Notes: generated by a model not told the origin, from the sequence alone. DNA of 22,838 bases from Flavobacterium psychrophilum (GCA_943325515.2 CALPPS020000039.1:1-22838); one strand, 5' to 3'. Shown: positions 1 to 8,927, counted from the first letter of the stretch. Made by a program: numbers and translations.

Positions 1-1044
1 AAAAGCGGAACTTCATTTGGAATGCCAACAGAATTGGAAACCAAAATTGCTGAGTTGGCTATTTCAATGGTGCCTAATATTGATAAAATTAGATTTGTAA
101 ATTCTGGCACAGAAGCTTGTATGAGTGCTATTCGTTTAGCAAGAGGATTTACTAAAAGAGATAAAATAATCAAGTTTGCAGGTTGTTATCACGGCCATTC
201 TGATTCGTTTTTAATTCAGGCCGGTAGTGGCGCAAGTACATTTGGAACACCCAATAGTCCTGGAGTTACACAAGGAACAGCAAAAGATACATTGCTTGCC
301 AATTATAATGATTTAGAAAATGTTAAATCTTTATTTGAAGCCAATAAAAATGAAATCGCAGCCATCATTATAGAACCGGTTGCTGGTAATATGGGTTGTG
401 TGCCACCAAAAGAAGGTTTTTTACAATCATTAAGATTGCTTTGTGATCAATATAATGCTTTATTAATATTTGATGAAGTAATGACTGGTTTTCGATTGGC
501 AAGGGGCGGCGTTCAAGAATTATATAATGTGAAAGCTGATATTGTTTGTTTTGGAAAAGTTATTGGAGGTGGTTTACCTGTAGGTGCTTTTGCTGCTCGA
601 AACGAAATAATGAATTATTTAGCACCGCTTGGTCCCGTTTATCAAGCTGGGACTCTATCTGGAAATCCATTGGCTATGGCTGCAGGATTGGCTATGCTTG
701 AATCTTTGAATAACGATAAAGATATTTTCAAGAGAATAGACCTAAAAACAGCATATTTAGAAAAAGGAATTCAAAAAGTTTTGTCAGATAATACTATTGT
801 TTTTACAACAAATAGAGTAGGCTCAATGATTTCGGTTCATTTTGACGAAAGCCCTGTTATTGATTTTCAATCAGCAAAAAAGGGCGATAATGAAACTTTT
901 AAAAAATTCTTTCATGGTTTGTTAAATGAAGGAATATATATTGCGCCGTCTGCTTATGAAAGTTGGTTTATAACAGATGCTTTATCTTATGATGATTTAG
1001 ATTTTACCATCAATGCCATAAGCAAAGTTGCCAAAACTCTATAA
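1..1044 (+). CDS. hemL: Glutamate-1-semialdehyde 2,1-aminomutase, 5'-truncated by window edge
   Basis: This PLP enzyme converts glutamate-1-semialdehyde to 5-aminolevulinate, the first committed precursor of heme, in the cytoplasm. The reading frame is open from base 1, where it reads [11 protein letters not shown], so the ATG at base 22 is internal and about 80 N-terminal residues lie outside the window (family length is about 430; 347 are visible). The sequence shows [16 protein letters not shown], the YHGHSD segment, the PLP-contacting FDEVMTGFR, and the Schiff-base lysine in [14 protein letters not shown] (codon at 556-558). The C-terminal AYESWFI segment is also typical. These features separate it from generic class III aminotransferases. 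It ends 46 bases before the convergent neighbour, with a shared hairpin terminator between them. Identity is secure; only the 5' end is missing. Confidence 0.97.
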   Translation, partial: KSGTSFGMPTELETKIAELAISMVPNIDKIRFVNSGTEACMSAIRLARGFTKRDKIIKFAGCYHGHSDSFLIQAGSGASTFGTPNSPGVTQGTAKDTLLANYNDLENVKSLFEANKNEIAAIIIEPVAGNMGCVPPKEGFLQSLRLLCDQYNALLIFDEVMTGFRLARGGVQELYNVKADIVCFGKVIGGGLPVGAFAARNEIMNYLAPLGPVYQAGTLSGNPLAMAAGLAMLESLNNDKDIFKRIDLKTAYLEKGIQKVLSDNTIVFTTNRVGSMISVHFDESPVIDFQSAKKGDNETFKKFFHGLLNEGIYIAPSAYESWFITDALSYDDLDFTINAISKVAKTL

Positions 1045-1048
1045 ATAA

Positions 1049-1073
1049 AAAAAGTCCCTGTCAGGGACTTTTT
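1049..1073. terminator. Bidirectional intrinsic terminator between hemL and the convergent gene
   Basis: A GC-containing stem (GTCCCT at 1054-1059 pairing with AGGGAC at 1063-1068, loop GTC) is flanked by A residues on the left and T residues on the right. It can therefore work for hemL on the plus strand and for the gene at 1090-1455 on the minus strand. Confidence 0.85.
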
Positions 1074-1089
1074 AAAAATTATATAAAAA

Positions 1090-1455
1090 TTAATTTAATA
1101 ATCTTTTAAGTAATTCTGGATTTTTTTCTAATTTTTCAATTTGATATCCATCAAGGGAAGCTCTAATTTTACCTTCGATAATTCTAGCTACTTCTTTTTT
1201 TCTTTCTTCAGACATGTTTTGATCTTCAAGAATTTTATGTTTTTGTTCAAATAATCTAAAGAAGTCAACATTTTGAGTTGTATTTAAACCTAGGAATTCA
1301 GTTATTATAGCAGCGTCTTTCTTGCCTTTTTCAGCAGATGATAATTCCTTTTTGATTTGGTTTTTTTCAGCAGTTAAAGCTTGTCTTTTTTCTTGAGCAT
1401 TAGCATTTATTGTAAATGCTAAAATTAATGTCAGAGCAGCAAATATTTTTTTCAT
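1090..1455 (-). CDS. Small secreted Spy/CpxP-like protein, function unknown
   Basis: This 121-residue protein begins with a clear signal peptide (MKKIFAALTLILAFTINANA, cleavage before QEKRQ), so the mature product should be periplasmic. The mature part is highly charged and helical. It contains LTAEKNQIKKEL near the start and an EERKKEVARIIEGKIRASL stretch near the end, reminiscent of the LTxxQ pattern of Spy/CpxP-type periplasmic stress proteins, but the match is weak and I cannot assign a function. It follows a similar but not identical secreted protein by 68 bases on the same strand and has a convincing promoter of its own in that gap. In Flavobacteria such proteins are sometimes annotated as sensors of ECF sigma factors, but no sigma or anti-sigma gene is present here. 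Confidence 0.8.
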   Translation of the reverse strand: MKKIFAALTLILAFTINANAQEKRQALTAEKNQIKKELSSAEKGKKDAAIITEFLGLNTTQNVDFFRLFEQKHKILEDQNMSEERKKEVARIIEGKIRASLDGYQIEKLEKNPELLKRLLN

Positions 1456-1483
1456 TTTTTTTAATTTTAGTTTGATAATACAC

Positions 1484-1513
1484 CAAAAATAATTTATTTT
1501 AATGTAAACTCAA
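1484..1513 (-). promoter_or_regulatory. Bacteroidota-type promoter of the 121-residue secreted protein
   Basis: Read on the minus strand, TTG (1513-1511), a 19-base spacer and TATTTTTG (1491-1484) match the housekeeping consensus TTG-N17-23-TAnnTTTG. The predicted transcription start near 1477 gives a leader of about 22 bases before the ATG at 1455. This indicates the gene does not depend only on the upstream gene for expression. Confidence 0.65.
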
Positions 1514-1523
1514 AATTTATTTT

Positions 1524-1964
1524 TTATTTAGCTTCAGGAAGCTCTTTAATTTTTCCTTTTCCTCTTCTTTCAGCAATTTTTTCTTTCAAAATTGCTTTTC
1601 TATTGTCGCTAATTTTTTGCCATTTTTCAAATTGTTCAGGAGATAAGATTTTTTTCATTTGAATTTCAAGAGCTACTTTTTCTTCTTTCATTTTTTTTCT
1701 GTTTTGCTCTTTTAATTCTTTCATTTCGCCTATTATTTTTTCTCTTTTTTCAACTTCTAAAACAGTGATAGCTTTTACCTCCTTAATTTGTGATTCGTTC
1801 AAATTCAAGTCTTTGGTCATTTTTTTAACTTGAAATTCTACTTTTTGTTCTTTAGTTAGAGATTCAAATTTTTCACCACGAGGTCTTTTGTTTTCTTTTT
1901 CTTGTGCAAAAGCTGTTAATCCAAAAACTAATAACGCCATTACGATTAATTTTTTACTCACCAT
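1524..1964 (-). CDS. Secreted Spy/CpxP-like protein with LTxEQ and LNLNESQ motifs
   Basis: I place the start at 1964 (146 residues). The product then begins MVSKKLIVMALLVFGLTAFA, a proper signal peptide with cleavage before QEKEN; an upstream in-frame ATG at 2006 would put 14 charged residues in front of it. The mature protein is very rich in Lys and Glu and almost entirely helical. LTKEQKVEFQVKKMTKDLNL, then NESQIKEVKAI, and later ILSPEQFEKWQKI resemble the repeated LTxxQ signatures of Spy/CpxP/heavy-metal-sensor family proteins, so a periplasmic chaperone-like or envelope-stress role is plausible. No direct target is visible. It lies between lysS and the second secreted gene on the same strand, and a perfect dyad sits about 70 bases upstream of its start. 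Confidence 0.8.
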   Translation of the reverse strand: MVSKKLIVMALLVFGLTAFAQEKENKRPRGEKFESLTKEQKVEFQVKKMTKDLNLNESQIKEVKAITVLEVEKREKIIGEMKELKEQNRKKMKEEKVALEIQMKKILSPEQFEKWQKISDNRKAILKEKIAERRGKGKIKELPEAK

Positions 1965-2034
1965 TTTAAAATTGTTTTTTTTGTGTTCGTGAATCATTGA
2001 TTTCATTTTATAGTTTTTTAAGTTTATATTAGGG

Positions 2035-2049
2035 TATGACTAGGTCATA
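2035..2049. promoter_or_regulatory. Perfect inverted repeat, possible operator
   Basis: TATGAC (2035-2040) and GTCATA (2044-2049) form a perfect 6-bp dyad around TAG. It lies in the 140-base gap between lysS and the Spy-like gene, about 70 bases upstream of that gene's start at 1964. I found no TAnnTTTG element in this gap. No T run follows the dyad, so it is more like a protein-binding site than a terminator. The binding factor is unknown. Confidence 0.35.
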
Positions 2050-2104
2050 TTTAAAAGGTTTAATCGTTAACAAAATTTTATCTATTTAATAATAATCAAA
2101 ACAG

Positions 2105-3796
2105 TTAGTTCAAAATTACTGACTTGTTTTCGCCATCTACAATAACTTTTGTTAAACCGTGTTTTGCCAAACCTTTCATGGCAGCATCCCATTTTTTTCC
2201 ACTTAAGGTAGATTTTTCTTTTAACTGATTTAACGGCTGATTGTTTTCTGTTTTTAATAAAAATATAATTACTTTTTCATCTTCAGTTAAATCTAATTGT
2301 TTTTTTTCAGGACGCATTTGAGGGAAAAACAAGACCTCTTGAATTGAAGCGTTATTAGTTAAAAACATTATTAATCTGTCCATTCCAATTCCTAAACCTG
2401 AGGTTGGTGGCATTCCATATTCTAGAGCTCTCAAGAAATCATTGTCTATAAATTGTGTTGCTTCATCATCACCACGCTCGGCTAATTTTAGTTGTGCTTC
2501 AAAACGTTCACGTTGGTCAATTGGGTCATTTAATTCAGAATAGGCATTGGCAACTTCTTTGCCACAAACCATCAACTCGAAACGTTCTGTCAATTCTGGA
2601 TTATCTCTATGTTCTTTACATAATGGTGACATTTCTTTTGGATAATCAGTTATAAATGTTGGCTGAATAAAATTCCCTTCACATTTAGCACCAAAAATTT
2701 CATCAATTAATTTTCCTTTACCCATTGTTTCATCTACTTCAAGCCCCATTGATTTAGCTGCGTCAAATAATTCAATTTCGCTTTTACCAGAGATATCAAA
2801 ACCAGTAAATTGTTTGATAGCATCGGTCATGGTAACTCTTGCATAAGGTGCTTTAAAATCTACTTTGTGCTCGCCAAAGGTTGCTTCAGTAGTTCCATTA
2901 ACTTCTTTGGCACAGTATTCTAATAAATTTTCGGTGAATTCCATCATCCAATTGTAATCTTTATAAGCCACATATATTTCCATTGCGGTAAATTCTGGAT
3001 TGTGTGTTCGGTCCATTCCTTCATTTCGGAAGTTTTTAGAAAACTCATAAACACCATCAAAACCACCTACAATTAATCTTTTTAGATACAACTCGTTTGC
3101 AATTCTTAAATATAAAGGAATATCCAAGGCGTTATGATGTGTAATAAAAGGACGTGCCGCAGCACCACCAGCAATTGATTGTAACACCGGAGTTTCTACT
3201 TCCATATAACCTGCAGTATTGAAATAAGAGCGCATGGCTGTGAATAATTTGGTTCTTTTTATAAAAACTTCTTTAACCTGAGGATTTACTACCAAATCCA
3301 CATAACGCATTCTATATCGTAATTCAGCATCATTGAAAGCATCGTGAACATTGCCTTGTTCGTCTTTCTTTGGTAAGGGTAACGGGCGTAATGTTTTGCT
3401 GAGGAGAGTGAATTTATCAACTCTTACAGATTTTTCGCCAACTTTAGTTAAAAACAATTCACCTTCTATACCAATAAAATCGCCTAAATCGGTCAATTTT
3501 CTAAAAACTTGATTGTACAAAGATTTGTCTTCGCCTGGGCATAGAATATCACGGTTAAAATACAATTGAATTCTACCTTCGCTGTCTTGTAACTCTACGA
3601 AAGAAGCTTTTCCCATATCGCGATCGCTCATAATTCTTCCAGCTAAAATCACGTTCTTTCCTTCTTCAAAGCTGTCTTTAACTTGTTTTGATGTGATGTT
3701 CACAGGAAATAAATCCGCAGGATAAGGGTTAATGCCGAGTTCACGCAAAGTGTTTAGTTTCTCTCTTCTGATGATTTCTTGTTCTGAAAGTTGCAT
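2105..3796 (-). CDS. lysS: Lysyl-tRNA synthetase, class II
   Basis: This cytoplasmic enzyme charges tRNA-Lys with lysine using ATP. Of its 563 residues, about 47-135 form the anticodon-binding OB fold ([22 protein letters not shown]). Class II motif 1 lies around 185-206 ([19 protein letters not shown]), motif 2 around 256-275 ([20 protein letters not shown]) and motif 3 around 467-480 ([13 protein letters not shown]). The classic bacterial enzyme ends soon after motif 3 at about 505 residues. This one carries an extra C-terminal region of about 65 residues ([14 protein letters not shown] onward, ending [11 protein letters not shown]) that looks like a small winged-helix-type module and, to my knowledge, is usual for Bacteroidota LysRS. 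The start at 3796 is supported by a matching promoter just upstream. The gene is divergent from lipB. Confidence 0.97.
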   Translation of the reverse strand: MQLSEQEIIRREKLNTLRELGINPYPADLFPVNITSKQVKDSFEEGKNVILAGRIMSDRDMGKASFVELQDSEGRIQLYFNRDILCPGEDKSLYNQVFRKLTDLGDFIGIEGELFLTKVGEKSVRVDKFTLLSKTLRPLPLPKKDEQGNVHDAFNDAELRYRMRYVDLVVNPQVKEVFIKRTKLFTAMRSYFNTAGYMEVETPVLQSIAGGAAARPFITHHNALDIPLYLRIANELYLKRLIVGGFDGVYEFSKNFRNEGMDRTHNPEFTAMEIYVAYKDYNWMMEFTENLLEYCAKEVNGTTEATFGEHKVDFKAPYARVTMTDAIKQFTGFDISGKSEIELFDAAKSMGLEVDETMGKGKLIDEIFGAKCEGNFIQPTFITDYPKEMSPLCKEHRDNPELTERFELMVCGKEVANAYSELNDPIDQRERFEAQLKLAERGDDEATQFIDNDFLRALEYGMPPTSGLGIGMDRLIMFLTNNASIQEVLFFPQMRPEKKQLDLTEDEKVIIFLLKTENNQPLNQLKEKSTLSGKKWDAAMKGLAKHGLTKVIVDGENKSVILN

Positions 3797-3815
3797 ATAA
3801 TTGTATTTAAGCTAG

Positions 3816-3846
3816 CAAAGATAGGTATAATTTGAAAATGTGACAA
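3816..3846 (-). promoter_or_regulatory. lysS promoter
   Basis: On the minus strand TTG (3846-3844), a 20-base spacer and TATCTTTG (3823-3816) fit the Bacteroidota consensus. Transcription would begin near 3810, leaving a leader of only about 14 bases before the lysS ATG at 3796. Confidence 0.6.
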
Positions 3847-3921
3847 TTCGGGAATTTGAAAATGGAAAGTATTTTGATATTTAGCGTAATTACTTTTTCG
3901 ATAAGACACCTGTGCTGTTTT

Positions 3922-3998
3922 CATACACTATCCATACATTATCCATACATTATCCATACACTATCCATACATTAACCATAGACTATCCATACAGTATC
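3922..3998. repeat. Seven tandem 11-bp repeats between lysS and lipB
   Basis: Seven contiguous units of 11 bp follow the pattern CATACAtTATC: CATACACTATC, CATACATTATC twice, CATACACTATC, CATACATTAAC, CATAGACTATC and CATACAGTATC. Divergence increases toward the lipB side. There are no spacers and no coding frame of note. The period is close to one helical turn. The array sits between the two divergent promoters, 76 bases from the lysS TTG box and 23 bases from the lipB -7 element. It may be regulatory or simply a slippage-derived minisatellite. Confidence 0.85.
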
Positions 3999-4020
3999 TG
4001 TAATGTAAGATTAAAGTTTG

Positions 4021-4028
4021 TAACTTTG
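4021..4028 (+). promoter_or_regulatory. Probable lipB -7 promoter element
   Basis: TAACTTTG matches TAnnTTTG exactly and lies 19 bases before the lipB ATG, predicting a leader of roughly 12-14 bases. A good TTG box is lacking; the nearest is CTG at 3998-4000, 20 bases upstream, at the edge of the repeat array. Confidence 0.5.
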
Positions 4029-4047
4029 TGCCACTTCAATTTGTAAA

Positions 4048-4752
4048 ATGAACAAAAAAATCCAACTTCAAGATATTGGCACTAAGGATTATAAAGAAAC
4101 TTGGGATTATCAAGAACAGCTTTTTAAGGAAATAGTTGATTTAAAACTTCAAAAAAGAATTAACCCTGATTTGACAACACCTAACTTTTTTATTTTTGTG
4201 GAACATCCTCATGTCTATACTTTAGGAAAAAGTGGCGATATGACTAATCTTTTGCTCTCAGAAAAACAATTGGAGGCCAAAGGAGCAACTTTTTATAAAA
4301 TAAATAGGGGAGGAGATATTACTTACCATGGTCCAGGACAAATTGTAGGTTATCCGATATTAGATTTAGAAAATTTCTTTACTGATATACACAAGTATTT
4401 GCGTTTTTTGGAGGAAGCCATTATACTCACTTTAGCAGAGTATACTATAATAGGAGCAAGAAGTGATGGTGAAACAGGTGTTTGGTTGGATATAGGAACA
4501 CCATTTGCTAGAAAAATTTGCGCTATGGGAGTTAGAGCTTCCCGCTGGGTAACCATGCATGGTTTTGCCTTAAATATAAATGCTGATTTGGGTTATTTTG
4601 ACAATATTATACCCTGCGGAATAAAAGGTAAGGCAGTTACATCACTTCATGTTGAATTAGGAAGGACTATTGATGAAAATGAAGTGAAAGAAAAAATCAT
4701 AAAACATTTTCAAGTTCTTTTTGAATCAGAATTTATTATTAAACATTCTTAA
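4048..4752 (+). CDS. lipB: Octanoyltransferase (lipoyl(octanoyl) transferase)
   Basis: LipB moves the octanoyl group from acyl carrier protein to lipoate-dependent enzymes such as the E2 and GcvH proteins, so that LipA can convert it to lipoate. The 234-residue protein has the family pattern in order: YTLGKSGD (about 57-64), the RGGDITYHGPGQIVGYPILDL core (about 88-108), and the catalytic lysine in ARKICAMGVR (K156). The catalytic acyl-cysteine is in IIPCGIKGKAVTSL (C190). The distance between the two catalytic residues is normal. The length is slightly above the E. coli enzyme, mainly through a longer N-terminus (MNKKIQLQDIGTKDY onward) typical of Bacteroidota. It is divergent from lysS and convergent with rnhB. 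No lipA lies in the window. Confidence 0.96.
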   Translation: MNKKIQLQDIGTKDYKETWDYQEQLFKEIVDLKLQKRINPDLTTPNFFIFVEHPHVYTLGKSGDMTNLLLSEKQLEAKGATFYKINRGGDITYHGPGQIVGYPILDLENFFTDIHKYLRFLEEAIILTLAEYTIIGARSDGETGVWLDIGTPFARKICAMGVRASRWVTMHGFALNINADLGYFDNIIPCGIKGKAVTSLHVELGRTIDENEVKEKIIKHFQVLFESEFIIKHS

Positions 4753-4794
4753 GTCCTCAGTTTTTTAGTGAAAGTGGAAAACCCTTATTTCTAA

Positions 4795-4818
4795 ATCAAA
4801 AATCAAAAATCAAAAATC
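4795..4818. repeat. Short 7-bp tandem repeat overlapping the rnhB stop codon
   Basis: ATCAAAA is repeated three times with a further partial copy, in the gap between the convergent lipB and rnhB. The stop codon of rnhB (4812-4810 on the minus strand) and its last two codons are made from this repeat, so copy-number change could alter the protein's extreme C-terminus. Confidence 0.7.
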
Positions 4819-5409
4819 TAACTTTAATTGTTCTGGTAAAAGGCGAAATGACATTCTGTGGTATTTGGTTGTGCCATATTTTCTAATGGCTTCTCTGTGT
4901 TCCATTGTTGGGTAGCCTTTGTTTTTTTTCCAATTGTACATTGGGAACTCTTCGTGAATTTGATTCATGTATTCATCTCTGTAGGTTTTTGCTAAAACGG
5001 AAGCTGCGGCAATGCTCATAAATTTACTGTCACCCTTTATAATAGTAGAAAATGGAATATCATTGACTGGTTTAAAGCGATTGCCATCTACTATAATATA
5101 ATAAGGAGTTGGTTTAAGCTTTAGGATGCTTTTCTGCATTGCTTTGATAGATGCATTTAAAATATTAATTTCATCAATAATCTTTGGTTCTAAATGTGTC
5201 ACTGAAAATGAAATGGCTTTTTCTTCTATAATGGGTTTAAGTTTTTCTCTTATTTTTTCAGATAGTTGTTTGGAGTCATTGAGTAAACTTAGCTCAAAAT
5301 TCTCAGGTAATATAACTGCTGCTGCTGTTACTGGGCCTGCAAGGCAACCACGGCCCGCTTCATCCGTACCACATTCTATTTTAAAATCAGAGAATTTTAA
5401 TCTTAGCAT
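4810..5409 (-). CDS. rnhB: Ribonuclease HII
   Basis: RNase HII removes RNA from RNA-DNA hybrids, including single ribonucleotides built into DNA. All four acidic catalytic residues are visible: D16 and E17 in [16 protein letters not shown]108 in [10 protein letters not shown], and D127 in [22 protein letters not shown]. The conserved C-terminal segment [20 protein letters not shown] is also present. The 199-residue length is normal for the family. The start at MLRLKF places the first motif at the usual distance from the N-terminus. The gene stands alone on the minus strand between lipB (convergent) and the SusC operon (divergent). I did not find a clear promoter for it. Confidence 0.97.
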   Translation of the reverse strand: MLRLKFSDFKIECGTDEAGRGCLAGPVTAAAVILPENFELSLLNDSKQLSEKIREKLKPIIEEKAISFSVTHLEPKIIDEINILNASIKAMQKSILKLKPTPYYIIVDGNRFKPVNDIPFSTIIKGDSKFMSIAAASVLAKTYRDEYMNQIHEEFPMYNWKKNKGYPTMEHREAIRKYGTTKYHRMSFRLLPEQLKLDF

Positions 5410-5801
5410 ATTCTATATTATATTTAAAATCAACACGAGGGTGAAATTAGCTTTTAATAAACCTTTGTGTGTAATTTTTTTATGGCTAATTTATACTAAA
5501 TTGTTAAATTAAGCTTATCTAAACGTATCCTTTTAATTAATTCAACAAGTTCAGACTGCTATTTTTTTTTAATTGCGTTTAACTTACTATATTATCTTTT
5601 TAAACAATTTATTAATCACATCCAATGGGTAGAAAATAAAAAATTCCATATATTTTTTTGATTTAAATATCTCATTATTAAATAATTAATAAATATTAAA
5701 AGCGCTAAACAATTGTCTATTTAAATAATTTGTTGTTAATATTTGGTTAATTAATAAATAATTAAGAGTTTTGTACACTAACTAATTCAAATAAATTAAA
5801 T
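5410..5801. other. 392-bp AT-rich non-coding region between rnhB and the susC-like gene
   Basis: This gap must hold the divergent start signals of rnhB and the SusC operon. It is strongly AT-rich, with many TTAATTAAT-type tracts and poly-T runs. I see no RNA gene, no credible short coding region, no strong hairpin and no perfect TAnnTTTG element. Imperfect versions such as AACCTTTG (near 5459-5466) and AATATTTG (near 5737-5745) are present. The long leader suggests the SusC operon may be controlled by a factor other than the housekeeping sigma factor. Confidence 0.5.
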
Positions 5802-8800
5802 ATGATATCTAAGTTCAAATGGATTTTTACGCTTTTACTAGCGTTTACAATGCAGCTTTCGTTTGCACAAGAGAAAACTGTAACAGGAGTAGTTTCAGAT
5901 AAAAATGGTCCACTTCCTGGTGTGAATATTGTTGTTAAAGGAACTACAAGAAGTGCACAAGCTGATTTTGATGGTAAATTCAATATTAAAGCAAAAACTG
6001 GAGAGGTTTTAGTTTTCTCTTTTACAGGGTATAACACTTCCTCATTAACGATTGGTGCTGCTACTAACTATAAAGTTGTGCTATCAGATGGTATCCAATT
6101 AGGAGAAGTTGTTGTTGAGGGTTATAAAACTACTGTAAAAGCAAAGTCAAACAATGCTACTACGACTGTTACTAGCAAAACAATTACAGACAGGCCTAAT
6201 GCGTCTTTTTTGCAAACGTTGCAAGGTCAAATTGCAGGTTTGAATATTGCAACAGGTAGTGGTCAGCCAGGTGCTAACACTTCTGTTTTGTTAAGAGGTT
6301 TAGGGTCTATTAATGGTAATTCAGAGCCGCTTTATGTAGTTGATGGTGTAATGATGAATGTGGATAACTTTAGAAGTTTGAATCCTAATGATATCGAAAC
6401 TGTTTCTGTATTAAAAGATGCAGGAGCTACTGCTATTTATGGAAATAGAGGTTCTAATGGGGTTATAGTAATTAAAACAAGAAGAGCTGATTTTAAATCA
6501 AAATTAAAAATATCTTATTCTAGCACTACTGGATTTACTGAAATTCAACAAAACAAGTACAAATTAATGAGTACTAAACAGTTGTTGCAAACTGAAAAAG
6601 CATACGATGTTATTGCTCAAACTGGTACTTTTGGTTCTACTCTAACAGATGACCAAATTAATTCTCAAACCTATATTGATGATGCAACGGGTGAAACTAG
6701 ATCATTATCTAATACTAAATGGCAAAATGAATTTTTTAGAATAGGTACCTCACAAAGTCACTCTTTAGGTATTCAGACTGGAAGCGAAGGGCTTTCTTCA
6801 TTTACATCCGTTGGTTATTTTAAACAAGACGGTATTCTAGAGAATACAGGCTTGAATAGATTTAACTTCAGAAGTAATTTAGATGGTCAATCGGCTAATA
6901 AAAAATTCAAGTTTTCAACTTCAACAACCATTAACTTTTCTAAAAATAATACTGCAACTTCAATTGGTACAGGAGGTGTAAATCAAAATTATGTATTGGG
7001 AGCCAATAATAGTTTACCTTACCTTTCTGCTGGTGATTACATCAACTCGCAACAAGTATATAATGAGTATGCTTCAACAGGAGCGCTTTTAAATGGCAAC
7101 TTGCAAGGCACACTTGGTTTAACACCATTATTTTTGATTGATAAAACTAAAACTTTTGTTAACAGAAGTGAAGAGTTTAAAATGATTTTAGCTGCGGATT
7201 TGAGTTATCAAATTGCTGACAACTTAACTTTAGGTTTATACGCGGGAACTGATTATACTCAAGGAACTACTTTAACTGTTCAAAGTCCTGGTTCCTTCAA
7301 CTCTTTGGTTTTCCAAAATGACACAGAAGAAACAGGTTTTCAATCACAAGGTTATTCAAGAGATTTTCAGTTTAACTCTAACACGAGTTTGAATTATTCT
7401 AAAACCTTTGCTGAAAAACACAGTTTATCAGCTTCTGTCTTTGTGGAATATAGCAAAGGGCATTTTAATTCATTTAGTTACACTCAAAATGGATTGGATC
7501 CAGCATTCTTTTCTCCAGGAGATGGATCAGGATTTATTCCTTTCCAAAATGATGGTAATAACTATTATTTACCAGAAGTTGGGTCATTACAATTAGAGTC
7601 TGGTTTGTTCTCTTATTTTGGTTCAGCTGATTATGATTACAACTCAAAATATGGAGTGGGCGCTACAGTTCGTAGAGATGCTTCCTATCGTTTTATTGGT
7701 AGTAATAAATGGGGAACTTTTTGGTCTTTATCTGGAAGATGGAATATTGACAAAGAAAAATTCATGGAAGGGGGTATTTTTGATGCTCTAAAATTAAGAG
7801 GTTCCATAGGTACAACTGGTAACCAATTGATTAGTGGTCAAAATAACTTTAACGGAGGTTCTCTTGCTTATACATTAGCAGCTGAAGGAGAAGCTTATGG
7901 TACTCTATATGGCTATGCTTTTGGAAGTCTTGGAAATCCAGATTTAAAATGGGAAACTACCAGACAACTTGATTTAGGAGCTGAGTTTGAAATGTTTAAA
8001 AGAAGATTAAGTGGTACTCTTGATGTGTATGAAAAGAAAACAGTAGATTTGATTCAAACGTTACCATTATCTGGTCCAACTGGGACTTCTGGAATTACGG
8101 TAAACAAAGGTTCCTTGAGAAATCGTGGAATTGAGTTGAGCTTGAAATATGCTTTAATCAAGAATTTGGATGCAGGCGCTTTTAATTTGACTCTAACAGG
8201 AAATGGTTCCTACAATAAAAACGAAATCGTTGAATTGTCAAATGATTCTGGTAAAATTGATAATGGTTTAACTATACTTCAGAATGGACATGTAATGAAC
8301 GAGTTTTACTTAGTGCGTTATGCAGGAGTAAATCCAGCAAATGGTAATTTATTGTTCTTAGATAAAGATGGTGTACCTACTGAAAATCCAAATCCAATTG
8401 ATGACAGAGTATTTACAGGTAAATCAAGCATTCCTGTATACCAAGGAGGTTTTGGATTTGATGCAACTTACAATGGTTTTTACTTAACAAGTCAATTTAC
8501 ATTTGCTGCCGAAGTGTATCGTTTTGATTATGATTTATCAGGATTACAAGATCCAACAAATCTAGGGACATTTAATGTTTCAACAGATTTATTGAGAGCA
8601 TGGACACCGGATAACAGAATTACTGACATCCCTAGTTTAAATGCAACTAACTTATCATTAGATAGTAGTTCAGATAGAAACTTAAAAGATGCTTCTTATG
8701 TTAGACTTAGAAATTTGAGTTTTGGGTATAATGTACCTAAAGAATTTTTGAGTAAATCGTTTATTACTTCTTTAAAAATATTTACCCAGGCAGAGAATTA

Positions 8801-8915
8801 TGTTACCTGGTCAAAATGGAGAGGTTGGGATGCAGAAAGTAGTTTTAGAGGTGCGGATCAATACCAATATCCTACACCTAAGATTCTTTCTTTTGGAGTT
8901 GAATTACAATTTTAA
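5802..8915 (+). CDS. SusC/RagA-family TonB-dependent outer-membrane transporter
   Basis: This 1037-residue protein forms the outer-membrane barrel of a SusCD uptake complex driven by TonB. It starts with a signal peptide (MISKFKWIFTLLLAFTMQLSFA, cleaved before QEK). Next come a carboxypeptidase-regulatory-like domain (about 25-95: VTGVVSDKNGPLPGVNIVVKGT ... ADFDGKFNIKA), the GEVVVEGY segment (101-108) typical of SusC proteins, and the plug (about 118-226: LQTLQGQIAGLNI, LLRGLGSI, PLYVVDGVMMN, VLKDAGATAIYGNRGSNGVIVIKT). The rest is barrel, ending in LSFGVELQF with a C-terminal Phe. A SusD-type partner follows 12 bases downstream. The substrate cannot be read from the sequence. No glycoside hydrolase is nearby, but a secreted protease is, which favours peptides. 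Confidence 0.95.
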   Translation: MISKFKWIFTLLLAFTMQLSFAQEKTVTGVVSDKNGPLPGVNIVVKGTTRSAQADFDGKFNIKAKTGEVLVFSFTGYNTSSLTIGAATNYKVVLSDGIQLGEVVVEGYKTTVKAKSNNATTTVTSKTITDRPNASFLQTLQGQIAGLNIATGSGQPGANTSVLLRGLGSINGNSEPLYVVDGVMMNVDNFRSLNPNDIETVSVLKDAGATAIYGNRGSNGVIVIKTRRADFKSKLKISYSSTTGFTEIQQNKYKLMSTKQLLQTEKAYDVIAQTGTFGSTLTDDQINSQTYIDDATGETRSLSNTKWQNEFFRIGTSQSHSLGIQTGSEGLSSFTSVGYFKQDGILENTGLNRFNFRSNLDGQSANKKFKFSTSTTINFSKNNTATSIGTGGVNQNYVLGANNSLPYLSAGDYINSQQVYNEYASTGALLNGNLQGTLGLTPLFLIDKTKTFVNRSEEFKMILAADLSYQIADNLTLGLYAGTDYTQGTTLTVQSPGSFNSLVFQNDTEETGFQSQGYSRDFQFNSNTSLNYSKTFAEKHSLSASVFVEYSKGHFNSFSYTQNGLDPAFFSPGDGSGFIPFQNDGNNYYLPEVGSLQLESGLFSYFGSADYDYNSKYGVGATVRRDASYRFIGSNKWGTFWSLSGRWNIDKEKFMEGGIFDALKLRGSIGTTGNQLISGQNNFNGGSLAYTLAAEGEAYGTLYGYAFGSLGNPDLKWETTRQLDLGAEFEMFKRRLSGTLDVYEKKTVDLIQTLPLSGPTGTSGITVNKGSLRNRGIELSLKYALIKNLDAGAFNLTLTGNGSYNKNEIVELSNDSGKIDNGLTILQNGHVMNEFYLVRYAGVNPANGNLLFLDKDGVPTENPNPIDDRVFTGKSSIPVYQGGFGFDATYNGFYLTSQFTFAAEVYRFDYDLSGLQDPTNLGTFNVSTDLLRAWTPDNRITDIPSLNATNLSLDSSSDRNLKDASYVRLRNLSFGYNVPKEFLSKSFITSLKIFTQAENYVTWSKWRGWDAESSFRGADQYQYPTPKILSFGVELQF

Positions 8916-8927
8916 AAAATTAGCAAT

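Noticed and set aside
1965..2006. Upstream ATG as start of the Spy-like gene
   Set aside because: It adds a charged 14-residue stretch before the signal peptide that begins at MVSKKLIVM.
2455..2655. Plus-strand frame with a His run opposite lysS
   Set aside because: It is antisense to the conserved lysS coding region with no start signal or homology pattern.
3922..3998. CRISPR-like array
   Set aside because: Units are only 11 bp and contiguous with no spacers, and there are no cas genes.
5126..5512. Plus-strand frame of 128 codons over rnhB
   Set aside because: It is the antisense of rnhB, which has all catalytic motifs; the remainder is low-complexity AT sequence.
5762..6037. Minus-strand 91-codon frame at the start of the susC-like gene
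   Set aside because: It is antisense to the SusC signal peptide and regulatory domain, which are clearly coding on the plus strand.
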